From Punica granatum (lineage: Eukaryota; Streptophyta; Magnoliopsida; Myrtales; Lythraceae), in the NCBI RefSeq assembly GCF_007655135.1, contig NC_045130.1:30500605-30564604 (forward strand): a DNA stretch of 64,000 nucleotides. Reading direction: 5' to 3'. The stretch's first letter is position 1, and every line of letters starts with the position of its first letter. The notes beneath the pieces were generated by a model, which worked only from the letters and a program-made list of their open reading frames with translations, had not been told where the DNA came from and searched no databases. Of the stretch, positions 10,447 through 20,729 are shown one piece after another. Both the position numbers and the translations under genes were made by a program.

Positions 10447-11078
10447 AAGAGATTGATTCTGGTATAATCTTTAAGATTAGAAAGCAACTGCGAATGACAT
10501 GAGCCAATGTGGAGTCGTTCTGGATATACATTATTCAATTTAAAAATAAAAAGGGATCTTAACGGCTGAAAACCAAGCTTATATTGTCGACGATTGTGCG
10601 CCTTATTATTATTATTTTTTAAGTTATAAAAATTGTTATTTTATTTAATTGAATTGGTAGATTTTGGTTCTGTTAATATTGAACAAGATTCGAACTTGTA
10701 CATGGACGCAATTGGGCATCGTCCAGAAGATGTGTAGCAAAAAATATCAAAAATCAAAGATTGAAGGATGAATCTTGAAGTAAAAAGAATTTGGACATCT
10801 GTACGATTCAGATCTTACCTAATCTGAACTATAAAAAGAATACACGATGATTATTTTTCCAGGTAATTGTGGTAGCATCATCCGCATTTTTATATGGTAC
10901 CTACTTCTATACTTGCATGGCATAATTATGTATTTGGTAATTGCTTAATTAATTAGTCAAACCTTATATATATATATATATATATTTATACACACACACA
11001 TATATGCCAACCAAATAGAAAAATGGCATACTCATTATTTTTTTATCTTTTCATATTTGGCATGGAGGAACATGGTCA
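10447..11078. other. AT-rich upstream region of the MADS-box gene
   Basis: Contains the inverted dispersed repeat copy at 10670-10860 and a (TA)n-(CA)n tract at about 10965-11002. No gene. Confidence 0.5.
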
Positions 11079-11194
11079 ACATGCCAAACATGTTAAGTTC
11101 ATATAACAGGTGTTTATTTCAACAATGCCAAATATGTTAAATTCATATACCATGCATATTTATTAGGAGTTGTCCTCGTAACACTCTATATATA
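11079..11194 (+). promoter_or_regulatory. Proximal promoter of the type I MADS-box gene: 45-bp tandem repeat and TATA box
   Basis: Two adjacent copies read CAACATGCCAAACATGTTAA... and CAACAATGCCAAATATGTTA..., each followed by TTCATATA. The TATA element CTATATATA lies at 11185-11194. A start site about 30 bp further on (about 11215-11225) would exclude the in-frame ATG at 11197 and supports translation from 11251. The CCAAATATG motifs resemble half-CArG sites, but none matches the CArG consensus fully. Confidence 0.5.
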
Positions 11195-11250
11195 CCATGA
11201 GAGAAACAACAAATAAACATCAATGCATTCATTTTTGTTCAGTAAGAAAC

Positions 11251-11883
11251 ATGGCGAGTAATAGAAAATTGACTCGAGGGAGGCAAAAAATAGAGATGAA
11301 AAAGGTTGAGAATGATGATGATCGAATGGTAACATTCTCCAAACGAAGGTCTGGGATATACAAGAAGGCTAGCGAGCTCGTGACCATGTGTGGTGCAGAA
11401 GTTGGGGTGGTCATTTTCTCTCCGTCTGGGAAGCCATTTTCGTTTGGTCACCCCTCAATCGAATCCATAATGAACAAATTCCTCAAACAAAATGGGGCCC
11501 CAATTACAGATAACAGGCTCCAGGCCATATTTGATGCTCACTGTAGGATGAGAATGGAGCAACAAAGTGATGGCTACAACGAATTGCTCGAGCAGTTGGA
11601 TGCCGAGAAGGACAGAGGGATGGCTCTAAAGCGGATAACTCGAGCAACGAGAGAGGGTAACCCCAAGAACGGGGAGCTCGGATGGTGGGAGCGATCCCTT
11701 GATGAGCTCACCCTACCTGAACTCAAGGAAGCAGCCTCGGCTATGGAGGCATTTCACAAGGACTTATGCAACTACCTTAACCATTCAAAGGATCTAACTG
11801 CCTCTATGCCTGAGGTCCCAATGCCAAGCCGCGACCCTACAACAGCTGAAGTTGAAACTCATCATTTTGGCCGTTTGGGGTAA
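11251..11883 (+). CDS. Type I (M-alpha) MADS-box transcription factor, AGL62-like
   Basis: Intronless 210-residue protein. Residues about 8-68 form a MADS domain with RGRQKIEMKKVE, VTFSKRRSGIYKKASEL, CGAEVGVVIFSPSGKPFSFG and the HPSIESI motif typical of the AGL62/AGL61/AGL23 M-alpha group. There is no K-box. The rest is a moderately charged, probably helical C-terminus (residues about 90-170). Family members act as nuclear DNA-binding dimers with M-gamma partners, mostly in the central cell, endosperm or female gametophyte. The first in-frame ATG (11197) would add 18 non-conserved residues and lies too close to the TATA box, so Met at 11251 is chosen. An AATAATAAAG signal follows near 11955. 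The exact orthologue is not assigned. Confidence 0.9.
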   Translation: MASNRKLTRGRQKIEMKKVENDDDRMVTFSKRRSGIYKKASELVTMCGAEVGVVIFSPSGKPFSFGHPSIESIMNKFLKQNGAPITDNRLQAIFDAHCRMRMEQQSDGYNELLEQLDAEKDRGMALKRITRATREGNPKNGELGWWERSLDELTLPELKEAASAMEAFHKDLCNYLNHSKDLTASMPEVPMPSRDPTTAEVETHHFGRLG

Positions 11884-12560
11884 AATACTCATGTTCATGG
11901 GTTACATTTTGGGCGAAATAAGCATTGTAACTAGCAATATCCATTTTCCATTATAATAATAAAGTATTTCTTTCTATATCTTGTTTTTAATCTTTTTTTT
12001 ATATACTATCATTTATCATTGAGGGGAAATTTTCATTTTGCAACTACAATCATGTTTTTAAAAGTTAAACATTATTATATATGTATAAATTATTAAAATC
12101 TCACATTTTTCAAAGAAATTATTAAAAGAAAAAAAGAAAAGACATGTACTACTCTCGTTCATTATATCTCCACTATAATATTTTAAAATCTAATTGATTG
12201 GGAAAGTTTTATTCTTCAGTAGATCGACTCTATTCAGATTAGATTAGTCGAGATTTGTTGAATTTTCGAATATTAGGATACATAAAAAAGAATAAATCGA
12301 CAAATTCTATGACGATTAAAAAAATAGAATAACTTTTCCTAATAAGAATTCGTGAATTTGCAGAAAAATCTGAGAACAATCTCGCCCGCTCGAGAGAGGT
12401 CTACGTAAGATATAGAAGAGAACAAAAGAATAAATTACTAGTACAAGTAAAATAAAATATTTATTTAGTGGATTCATCTGGCTTAAACTGGATTATTTAG
12501 GACATGTTGGGCTTTTGAATACAGCGGCACACATCGAATAAAAAAATGTTTGCTCTTAAT
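11884..12560. other. 3' flank of the MADS-box gene, AT-rich
   Basis: Holds a probable polyadenylation region near 11950-11970. Otherwise nothing recognisable. Confidence 0.5.
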
Positions 12561-14689
12561 TTAAAAAATCCTATTGGAGATCTCAACGTCGACCTCATGT
12601 GCTTACCACAACCTTTTATTGGCTATCTCTTCTATCAATAATCTCTTCACTCCACCGATAGAAATGGTCACATGGGGTCCACATGGTCTTGAGACCACCC
12701 CATTTTTCCACCACCATTCTTTTTCTGTTTTCTTTCTTTCCTTACTTTGTTTTGAGCTGGGAAAGCAAAGAAATGAAGGAGAGAGAGAGGGCGGGAGGGA
12801 GGGAGGGTTTTGCAAGGCAGGGGGATTGACATTTCAAGGTAACATAGATTTGAAGTTCATAAATTTATGTTCTGTTGGATTTTCTATCGATGGTAGTGTT
12901 GCCGCAGTTCTATGGGCATACTCATTTAATGCCATTGTTGATCTTTTGTTCAACGATATGATTGTAGATAAATCCCCTGTAATTGTAAGCTTTCTTCTGC
13001 AAGCGTGTTAGATAGAGAGGATTTGTTTTGTACCCTTCAGTGGCTTCTCGTCTTTTAAATTCAAGCATCAATTGCTTCATTTGCAACTGGATGCTGTGTA
13101 TTTGTCATTGATAGAGTTCTTTGTGATCATTTATGTGCGTGTTTTGTTGGTGAATTGTTGGATCAAACGAAATGATAGAAATGCCCAGTTTAGAATACAT
13201 TTGAGACGGAAGATTAATGCAAAGTAATAGGGAGAATTATAAGAGCTTGAATGAGTTTAATATATGTATGGATTATATAAGTTGGTTATACACTGATAAG
13301 TAAGTTCATACACGTCTATATATATATATATATATATATATACGAGCCTTTTTCTTTCATTTGTTAGGCCTTCCTTTATTTAGTATTAATTGTTTTAATA
13401 AATTAGGAAATAGGAAGGGTATCTCGAGTGTGTAAGTTACTTGAAATGGCTTAGCTAGTCAATACGTTTTCTCTGTGTATTTCACTGGAAGTCTCTTTGG
13501 GGTGTTGACTATATTGTGGGTCGATAGTGGACTAGAAATTTTCTTCCTTATTCAGGTTGTCCTGCTTACGATAAATTCTCTCTGGACTGTTGCTTAAATA
13601 ATCAAAGAACTGATTTCATTAAGTTTTGAACTTTGAGGAAATTCTGATTTAGAATTTTAAGGTCATGGAGATGGCTAGAGTGGAAACTTGGATTTAAAGA
13701 GGTGGTTTCCTGCCTTGCACTAATCTTGATTGGGTTGAGATTTTCTATTTTGGTGTGAATGATCTTCATTAAGTTGAAACTCATCATGAAAAATTCATGA
13801 ATAAATTAAGTTGGAAATATATAAGCATATTCTTATTTATACTTGACAATGGATTTTTAATGGAGATTAAGTGAGCGGAGAAAATGATTATTAATATTTT
13901 ATTATGAATTTGCTCATTTTACTGTTTAAAATGTTACGAGATTAATTGGTTTTGTTTGGGAATATTTTCATATTTTTGAATTAATTGTGAGGACGTCAAA
14001 TGGTGAATTAAGTAATAGGAAAGGTTCGGTACTAACTTGCATCATGCCATGAAGCATTATTCTGTAGATTTATCTAAGATAAAATTATAAAGAGATCATG
14101 GGGTTAATGAGGTGCTATTTTCATTATTTTAGTGCTAGATAAGCATACTAGAGACTAGTCATATTGAAATGGAGAACTAGTTTGCAATATAATATATAAG
14201 TTTTAGGGGAATAAACGTACTGTCAAAGAGTATGATTAGTTACTTGGTGGTGTGATATATGCTTATAAATTGGTTTCTTGTTAAATTTATTATCTGTCAA
14301 GAATGGAGTATACCAAAGTCATGTATCTCGAAGACTTGAACTTGGCGATTTATTTTTTGGAGTTATCGGTGAGTACTTTATTCCATTGTGAAATGATATA
14401 TATATATACACATATATGTTATGTGAGTACTATATTCCCTTGTAAAATGATGTATTATAATTATATAAATTATTTAAGAAGATTATTGTGATAGATTAAG
14501 GAATTGGTTTTGCTATGTTATGTGAAAGGATTTAAGAGATATTGCCCTTTTATGTTTTATTTGACTAGAGATATGCAATGTGATTGTATATGTTGATTAT
14601 GTATGACGTATGTGATGATAGTGTGATACCATTGTAATGTGATTTGGATTGTGCTTGTGTATACTGATATTGCTTGATTATAGCCATTG

Positions 14690-14921
14690 GACCGCTGGAT
14701 TTGGCGGAATAGAAAATAGGGCCCGAATGGCCGCTGTACCCGGCAGAATAGAAAATAGGGCTCGAATGACCATTGGACCCGGCGGAATAGAAAATGGGAT
14801 TCGAACAGCAGCTGGACCCGGCGGAATAGAAAATGGGACCCGAATGATTGCTGGACCTGGCGAAATAGAAAATGGGGCTCGGACGACCGCTGGACCCGGC
14901 GGAATAGAAAATGGGGCATGA
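14690..14921. repeat. 39-bp minisatellite, about six units
   Basis: The unit reads about CCGCTGGACCCGGCGGAATA then GAAAATGGGGCTCGAATGA. Six copies with a few substitutions each are phased so that both strands stay open (13-residue repeats). It is GC-richer than its surroundings. Confidence 0.9.
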
Positions 14922-15508
14922 ATGAGATGCGCGGGGTCACGGTACCGTCCTAACTTGTCGTGAGAAAATGCGATCCTATAGCTATATTGATTGGTTGTGT
15001 TATATATTGTTTGTTTGGTTTGATTGCTGTAAATGTGATGATTGTTGAGATTGTCTGAAATTGTTCTGTGAAAGCCATGTTTGCTAAAGTTTGATTTAGT
15101 CAGTGTATGAGTGTTAGTTGGTACTGAGTTAATGGTTAATCCTAATATTATTATATGGTTATTAAGATAATTGATTGTTTACGAATGAATTTAGTTATTA
15201 TTTATATGTATGGTATAATATGTTGTGTTGGTGTATTAAATGACGGACTTGAGTATGCTAATATTATATATATGAATGTTTGGTTATTTAAAAAAATATT
15301 ATCTTTGTTCATTTAAAAAATATATATATAGTTAATAATAATTTATTTCACTCTGGAATTTTGTGCTTACTGAGATGGGGATCAGCTCGGAGGACTATAT
15401 AGGGACCTTAATTATTTGATAAGTATTCTTTTTGTATAGAATGTATTTGAATATGTTACGATCCGAAATTTTTGTTTAGTTGGTTTAGTGATGTGGCTCT
15501 TTTAGAAT

Positions 15509-15547
15509 GTATATATATATGTGTGTGTGCGCGCGCGCGCGCACGTG
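15509..15547. repeat. Alternating purine-pyrimidine tract, potential Z-DNA
   Basis: (TA)n passes into (TG)n, then (CG)n, then CACGTG, giving about 38 bp of unbroken alternation. A second (TA)n lies at about 15566-15589. Confidence 0.8.
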
Positions 15548-15688
15548 AGAGCTTACTGGATTTGTTATATATATATATATATATATATTTTGGAGTTTAT
15601 GAAAAGCGGGTTTTATTTGAATAGTTTATGTGATAATGTATATCGAGAAAATTTAGGGAAAATTCTGATGAAATTTCGAGTCGTGACA

Positions 15689-16170
15689 ATTGACATGATC
15701 ACGGCATCGAATTACGTTGGTAAATCGTCGATGGTGAACGTGCGAGAGGCCGAAGTTTTTAACTTGGGGAAGGGAAGAGAAATTGGTGACCATCAATGGC
15801 TCCAGAAGAGTCTCGCTTGAGTCGGCCTGGTACGTCAAGGGGTGGATTGGATCGATGCCAAGCTGCGAGGGATTCAGACGGCAGAAGATCGGGGTTGGTT
15901 GCACCTCTATGCGGCGGTAGATCAACGATGGGTTGGTTAGGTGGAGGTGGAAGAAAAGGGTGGGCGGTGGAAGAGCAGTAGCGGAGATGCCGGTTGATCG
16001 AGAAAGAAGAGGAGAAACGATCTTTAAATGCATGGGAAAGATGATCGCAGTCGGATGCACCCAGTTAGAGCCGGACGCGCCGGCGGTAGCTACGAGATAG
16101 GGTAGGGGTTACTGTGTTAGGGTTTGGGGAGTGCGAGCGAGCAGTGGAAACGAGGTTATATTCGTGGATT
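15689..16170. other. GC-richer block, no assigned gene
   Basis: Locally GC-rich DNA with overlapping short ORFs on both strands (15521-15820, 15796-15981 plus; 15653-16060 minus). None resembles a known protein. It could be a mobile-element remnant or the edge of an unidentified exon. Confidence 0.35.
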
Positions 16171-17304
16171 TGTTATCTCCGAAATTGGGTCCGGCACATT
16201 TGCAGTCAACAGATTGGATTCATCTTTCATTTCTTGGAGTTTTATTTTATTTCTTGAATTGCAGCCAAGAAATTAGAGATTGGACTTCGATATGAGAAAT
16301 CTCTATTGCCAGCAAAACATGACTACCACGTTAGCATAAAAAAAGGGTAATTAATGTTAAAGAAGGAGTTGTCGGTGGAAATTACCTTTTCTTCTAATTA
16401 AATTTAGTATTTGAAATTTTTTTGGATAATGCGAGTCTTTGCGAAAATTTGAAAAAAAAAAATTCATTACTATGTTACTTTTGCTAAAGAGATTCAAATT
16501 TTCGGCCCGGGATCGTTTCTTGAAAATAAATAAATAAATAAAAAGAACTATCAGATCTCATATTCGGATTCGAATATTAAAATATTATCTACAAGCGTAA
16601 AATATATATATATATGTATAGATATTTTATTGTTGTAAAATCTAGATAATATATCCACATTGATCTACATATCCGAATAAAATTCAGTTTTAGGTTCACC
16701 ACCGTCTCAATTTTTGTATTTATACGTCCTTGACCATTCATCAGTTCTCATCTCATGCACATAAAAAAGAGAAAATTGCGCTGGAGATCATGTTGCTGGA
16801 AGGCACAAGATCGGCAGAGCAATATTGGAAGCTCGAGTTGAAGATTGATGGACATAGCAAGATCAGAGAACGTCTCCGGATCACAATTTCGCCAAGGAAT
16901 GCGGCCACTAAGTCCCTTCTTGATGCAGTTTTCGTTCTCATGTATTTACGCAGCAATTGATTGCCAGCTACTGCGTCATCAGGTATGGCCTGTTCTAATT
17001 ATTAAATACAGGTTTCGCTTTCTTATATATATTCTGATCAACGTCGTCCGGCCTACACGGCATTTGAAGTGAATATCAGTTTGTATTCTTGTTTGTCACA
17101 CCCTGCGATCTCGCTTCTATTCATTAACTTGATCGTACTTTTCAATATAACATTGAATTATGATACTTTACTGCTCTACTAAGATACTCAAAAATTCAAT
17201 AAAAAATAAATAATATAATTTTCTCTTGTATAATCTCTAATTTATTTCTCTTATCGTAGTTTATGAAGTGATTTCATATTTTATGCATGTGATAAAATAT
17301 GAAA
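16171..17304. other. AT-rich intergenic DNA
   Basis: No gene recognised. ORFs at 16730-16960 and 16845-17072 overlap in different frames and match no family I know. A near-perfect short inverted repeat around ATGAAGTGATTTCATATTTT occurs at 17263-17315. Confidence 0.45.
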
Positions 17305-17706
17305 TCACTTCATAAAATGAATATCAGGTAGCAACAATAAAAAATATTGGCAGAGGGGCGAATTTTCGTAATATGAAGATGAGAACGTGCATGATGGACA
17401 GGGGAATTCATCGTAAAAATGCGCAGGGGTCATCTCAACTGTCTGTTCAAGTCCGACTCCCACAATCTTATTTGCCAAGCAAGAGCGCACAGGAGGACAA
17501 TAAAACATAAGCGAATAAGTTATGCAGAAGAGTACGAATACTAGGTCCGATACTTGGAAGGTCAGGACACCAACCTGATCTGTTACGTTTTCAGGAACAG
17601 ATGGTATCCTCTCGGCAACCCGGAGATGTGCATTTTGCTGAAGGAAGGACATTATCTGCGTTGGATGAGAGGCAGAGAAGCCTTTAAGGTTCAATAACGT
17701 CTTCAA
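17305..17706 (-). other. Unassigned exon-like ORF (minus)
   Basis: The 133-codon minus-strand frame begins with a non-repetitive, ordinary-looking segment (GFSASHPTQIMSFLQQNAHL, then RVAERIPSVPENVTDQ). This ends at a CAG|GTTGGT sequence that could be a splice donor at about 17575. The residues after it look like translated noncoding DNA. I do not recognise the protein, and no second exon was found on either side. It may be a fragment of a dispersed host gene or a small unannotated gene. Confidence 0.3.
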
Positions 17707-18227
17707 ATTGAGATTCCGATTGCTCTTGTTTTAAGCTCTACATGCATGTTTGTTAGACCCGGATTAGAGGGAAGACATGATTAGAGGGAGACCGGACAGT
17801 ATTAGGGCTGGATCAGTGTTTGGTAACGACAAGATTAGGATTTGATTGGATTGGAATATGTCAGGATGCAACATTAGCCACTAACATCAGGGGGAAGGGA
17901 GGATTGAACCCGGAAAGGGATGTGATCATTACTGAAAGGACCAAATGCCCCTAACTTTTTCTGATTAACAAAATATGCCATCAGTCCTTTTTTTTATTAT
18001 TCTTTTTCTTTTAATTGAAACTTGGAGAACAACAAAGGAGGTGCGGTGGTGGCCCCGATTCTAGCCACCATCACCTCGGCGAGAGTGGGGCTGGAATTTG
18101 ACAATTGCTTTTTCATTTGGTACGTGAGGATTTTTTGTTTTGTCAAGACGTTCAAAATACAAAATGAGATAATAGATAAAATCAATTAAATACCAAATAT
18201 ACGTGGTAAAATCATTAGAATCAATTG
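17707..18227. other. Intergenic DNA, no recognised feature
   Basis: Moderate GC with repeated GATTAGAGGG motifs near 17761-17790 (a similar GGATTAGAGGG occurs at about 43477). No gene recognised. Confidence 0.4.
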
Positions 18228-18663
18228 AAGCATTCATGGATAGAGAAGGAGAATAGACCAAACAAATAAATCGAAGCTTACAACCCTTAGAAATGTCTAT
18301 CAGCCCAGCCCCATTACAAACCCAATTTCAAGAAGAGTCTAACCCGATTTCTCAATTTTCTCCAACAATCTCAAAGAAGATCAACCCGTTATTATTATAG
18401 ACTCTCTCTCATCTGTGGCACCGAGACACCTTTTACTTATACAAGACCCAATATATAGACTTACAAGAGAATATATCATAATATTTCCAAGAATATCATA
18501 ATATCTCTCATAAAATATTTCATAGGATATTTCATGTTACGAATACATTCTGAGGTTACAAGAAATTCTGAAAATATAAGAAATAATATTTTTTCTGATT
18601 TCTTCCTAGCCTCGGGTTTTCAAGTTTCTGCATTCCGAGCTTAATGCAAGACATTCTCCAACA
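18228..18663 (-). mobile_element. Probable copia-type solo LTR (minus)
   Basis: On the minus strand the block begins TGTTGGAGAATGTC, a typical Ty1/copia LTR start. It then has a TATA-like CTATATATTGGG about 190 bp in, and a GGGTTTGTAATGGGGC stretch of the kind seen near LTR polyadenylation sites. The 3' end (about 18228, ...GCTTCA) is uncertain; no PBS or internal domain follows and no clean target duplication was seen, hence solo LTR or remnant. Confidence 0.45.
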
Positions 18664-19139
18664 TTTTTCTTGTATGAAACTTTTTTTATGTTGAAAAATT
18701 TTTGAACAAGAAATACAACAATCTTTACAAGCTTTTCATATTAGTACGAAACATTGTTCTTCAAGAAGTTCGACCTTCATAATCTGAATAGTTGAATTCC
18801 CATAAAAGTTAGAGTAAACTAACAATTTGCCCCTTAAGAGATTGATGTTCTATCAAATCTTACATCGAGTAATTTTTTACATCAATCTAACGCTCAACAG
18901 TTTAAAAGTACATATGAAGACCCCTTCCGCTAAGAGGTGGACAGAAAATACTAAAAATATATTTTTTTAATTCAATTTGTGATTCTTTTAATTCTTTAAT
19001 AATGTATTATATTATTTAATCTTATAAATAAATAGAAAATTAAAAAATTTCTTATGCAAATGATTGCGAGAGAGAGGAAGAGAGTGTGGAGAAAAGCGAC
19101 GGTGGGGCAACGCCGCCAGCCACGGCCCCTCAGCCAACC
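18664..19139. other. AT-rich intergenic DNA
   Basis: Nothing recognised. Confidence 0.45.
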
Positions 19140-19322
19140 TCGCTTGTAATGTCCCATGCCTCCGATGAGGTTTCTTGCACTTGATTGTAGCATAGCAAAA
19201 CCCCTCAAATGGCAAGCTCCTTCTCTTTGGCCGACGGGGCCAGTGGCGGAGGACTTCCGGTTGTCGGAGTTGGATTTGGACGCCGGAGCATCGAGATTGC
19301 TCTTCCTTGACTCGCTGCTCAT
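19140..19322 (-). other. Possible truncated gene start (Ser/Lys-rich N-terminus), minus
   Basis: On the minus strand a CT-rich, leader-like region (about 19500-19330) precedes ATG at 19322. It opens MSSESRKSNLDAPASKSNSD, then NRKSSATGPVG, a plausible disordered plant protein N-terminus with codon use unlike the AT-rich surroundings. The frame stays open to about 18996, but resemblance to coding sequence fades after about 19140. I do not recognise the family. It could be a captured or truncated 5' gene fragment. Confidence 0.3.
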
Positions 19323-19344
19323 CTTGGTTAAGCAAGAGGTCAGC

Positions 19345-20603
19345 TGGTAGAACCGAATCAATTCTGGGTAGTGTGTAGTGAAAGCTGAGAAGCACAAAAG
19401 AAGTAAAGAAGGAAGGAAGGAAGAAAATGGAAAGGAAAGCCGAGAGAATCTCAAAGCTTTCTCTCTCCTCTCTTGTCTTTCTCTCTTTATCTTTCTTTGA
19501 GTTGGATTTTACAGTGTCTGAGGATTTCAATCGGGTGAGAACGGAGCAGAATATGGAGGATTTCTTGCATCACCAGAGGATTTCACTATTTTCTTATATT
19601 TATATTATTTTCTTAAAATATTAAATATTTATTTATTTTATAATTAAACATGCAGCCCGACCCATCGAACTCCCGGTTGAACCCATAAACCCATGAACCC
19701 ATAGCTCGACCGATTCGATGTCCGATTCGGTTCTGATAACATTGATCCTGGCCTTCCATGGTTTAATTTAATTGGATGATTCATGAACTTGGCAACGCTA
19801 AGTAAGATTCTTTTGGAATCCAAAATAATTTCAACTGATTTTCAATAATAGAATTTAAGCAAGTGTCTTTATTGGTTATTTCCGCCTTTGCTATAAAACG
19901 AAATAGAAAATAAAAATTTCACTCGAAAAAAAAAGTAGAAGGAAAAATGCGAAAAAGAGAAAGGAAACTTAAGATAATTGCATCCCTTGAAAAAATACCG
20001 AATAAAAATTTCACTGTAAAAATTAAATAAAATAAGAGAAAAATGGGAGAAAGTAAAAGGAACTTAAAATGCCTTAAAAATGGATGATTTTTTCTTGAAT
20101 TTTCTCAAATAAATGAAAGTTTGCGCATTCAAATTTCACCATCCATCTTTTAGACCTTTATATTTTCTATTATGTAGATCTCAAATATTTGTTTTCGCTA
20201 TTTATTCACTAAAAGATGAGGAAAAAAAGCTAAAAAAATCCATATTCAGTCTAATGTCCTTTGCTAATATCAAGTTAAATTCAATTAAAACGAGACAAGA
20301 CAATATATCCAAAGATGTTCGTGGAAAATTTCTCTTTGGGAGATAAAAATTTAGATTTGGTCACTATTTAAAAAAAATAAGGAAAAATAAAATGATTTGA
20401 ATACTCTACTAATATTACAGATACGAAAGATTATTTTCGTAATCTTATGTAAAATTTTATCTCCTTAACTTAATCTTATTGCATAACAATAACAATAGTA
20501 ATATTAATTAATTCAGAAATTTTCGACATAAAAAATAAAAATAAATAAATTACCAGAAAAAAAGACAAACGAGAAAATGGGTTAAAAAATTATCTTTCTT
20601 TAC
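19345..20603. other. AT-rich intergenic DNA upstream of allantoinase
   Basis: No coding feature is supported; the ORFs at 19427-19624 and 20113-20346 are not convincing. Repeated A-rich motifs occur around 19920-20060. Confidence 0.45.
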
Positions 20604-20614
20604 TATATATATAA
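20604..20614 (+). promoter_or_regulatory. TATA box of the allantoinase gene
   Basis: TATATATATAA lies 116 bp upstream of the chosen start codon, followed by a GA-rich leader. Position and sequence fit a plant TATA element. Confidence 0.6.
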
Positions 20615-20729
20615 CCAATCGTCTCAATTAATTTATTTACTACGAATGTGAATGCGAAGGTTCAGAGAGGAGAGGAGTGGGCGTGTGACTGACAGACTGA
20701 GACTGAGCTGCCGACGGAGAGGAGCAGAA

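Larger units (their letters stand above)
12570..15688 (+). mobile_element. Possible degraded solo LTR (Ty3-type), tentative
   Basis: A 3-kb noncoding block starts with a GA/GGGA-rich leader (about 12775-12810), continues as AT-rich sequence without ORFs, holds a 39-bp minisatellite at 14690-14921, and ends in ATTTCGAGTCGTGACA, which resembles the GGGTCGTGACA ends of large plant Tekay-type LTRs. I found no matching 5' terminus or 5-bp target duplication, so the left boundary is a guess. A long noncoding RNA gene is an alternative. Small ORFs here (12574-13011, 13602-13787, 14303-14491) match nothing I know. Confidence 0.3.

Noticed and set aside
14649..14921. Gly/Glu/Arg-rich repeat peptide
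   Set aside because: Created by the 39-bp minisatellite; both strands are open.
14690..14921. CRISPR-like array
   Set aside because: Units are contiguous with no unique spacers, and the genome is a plant's.
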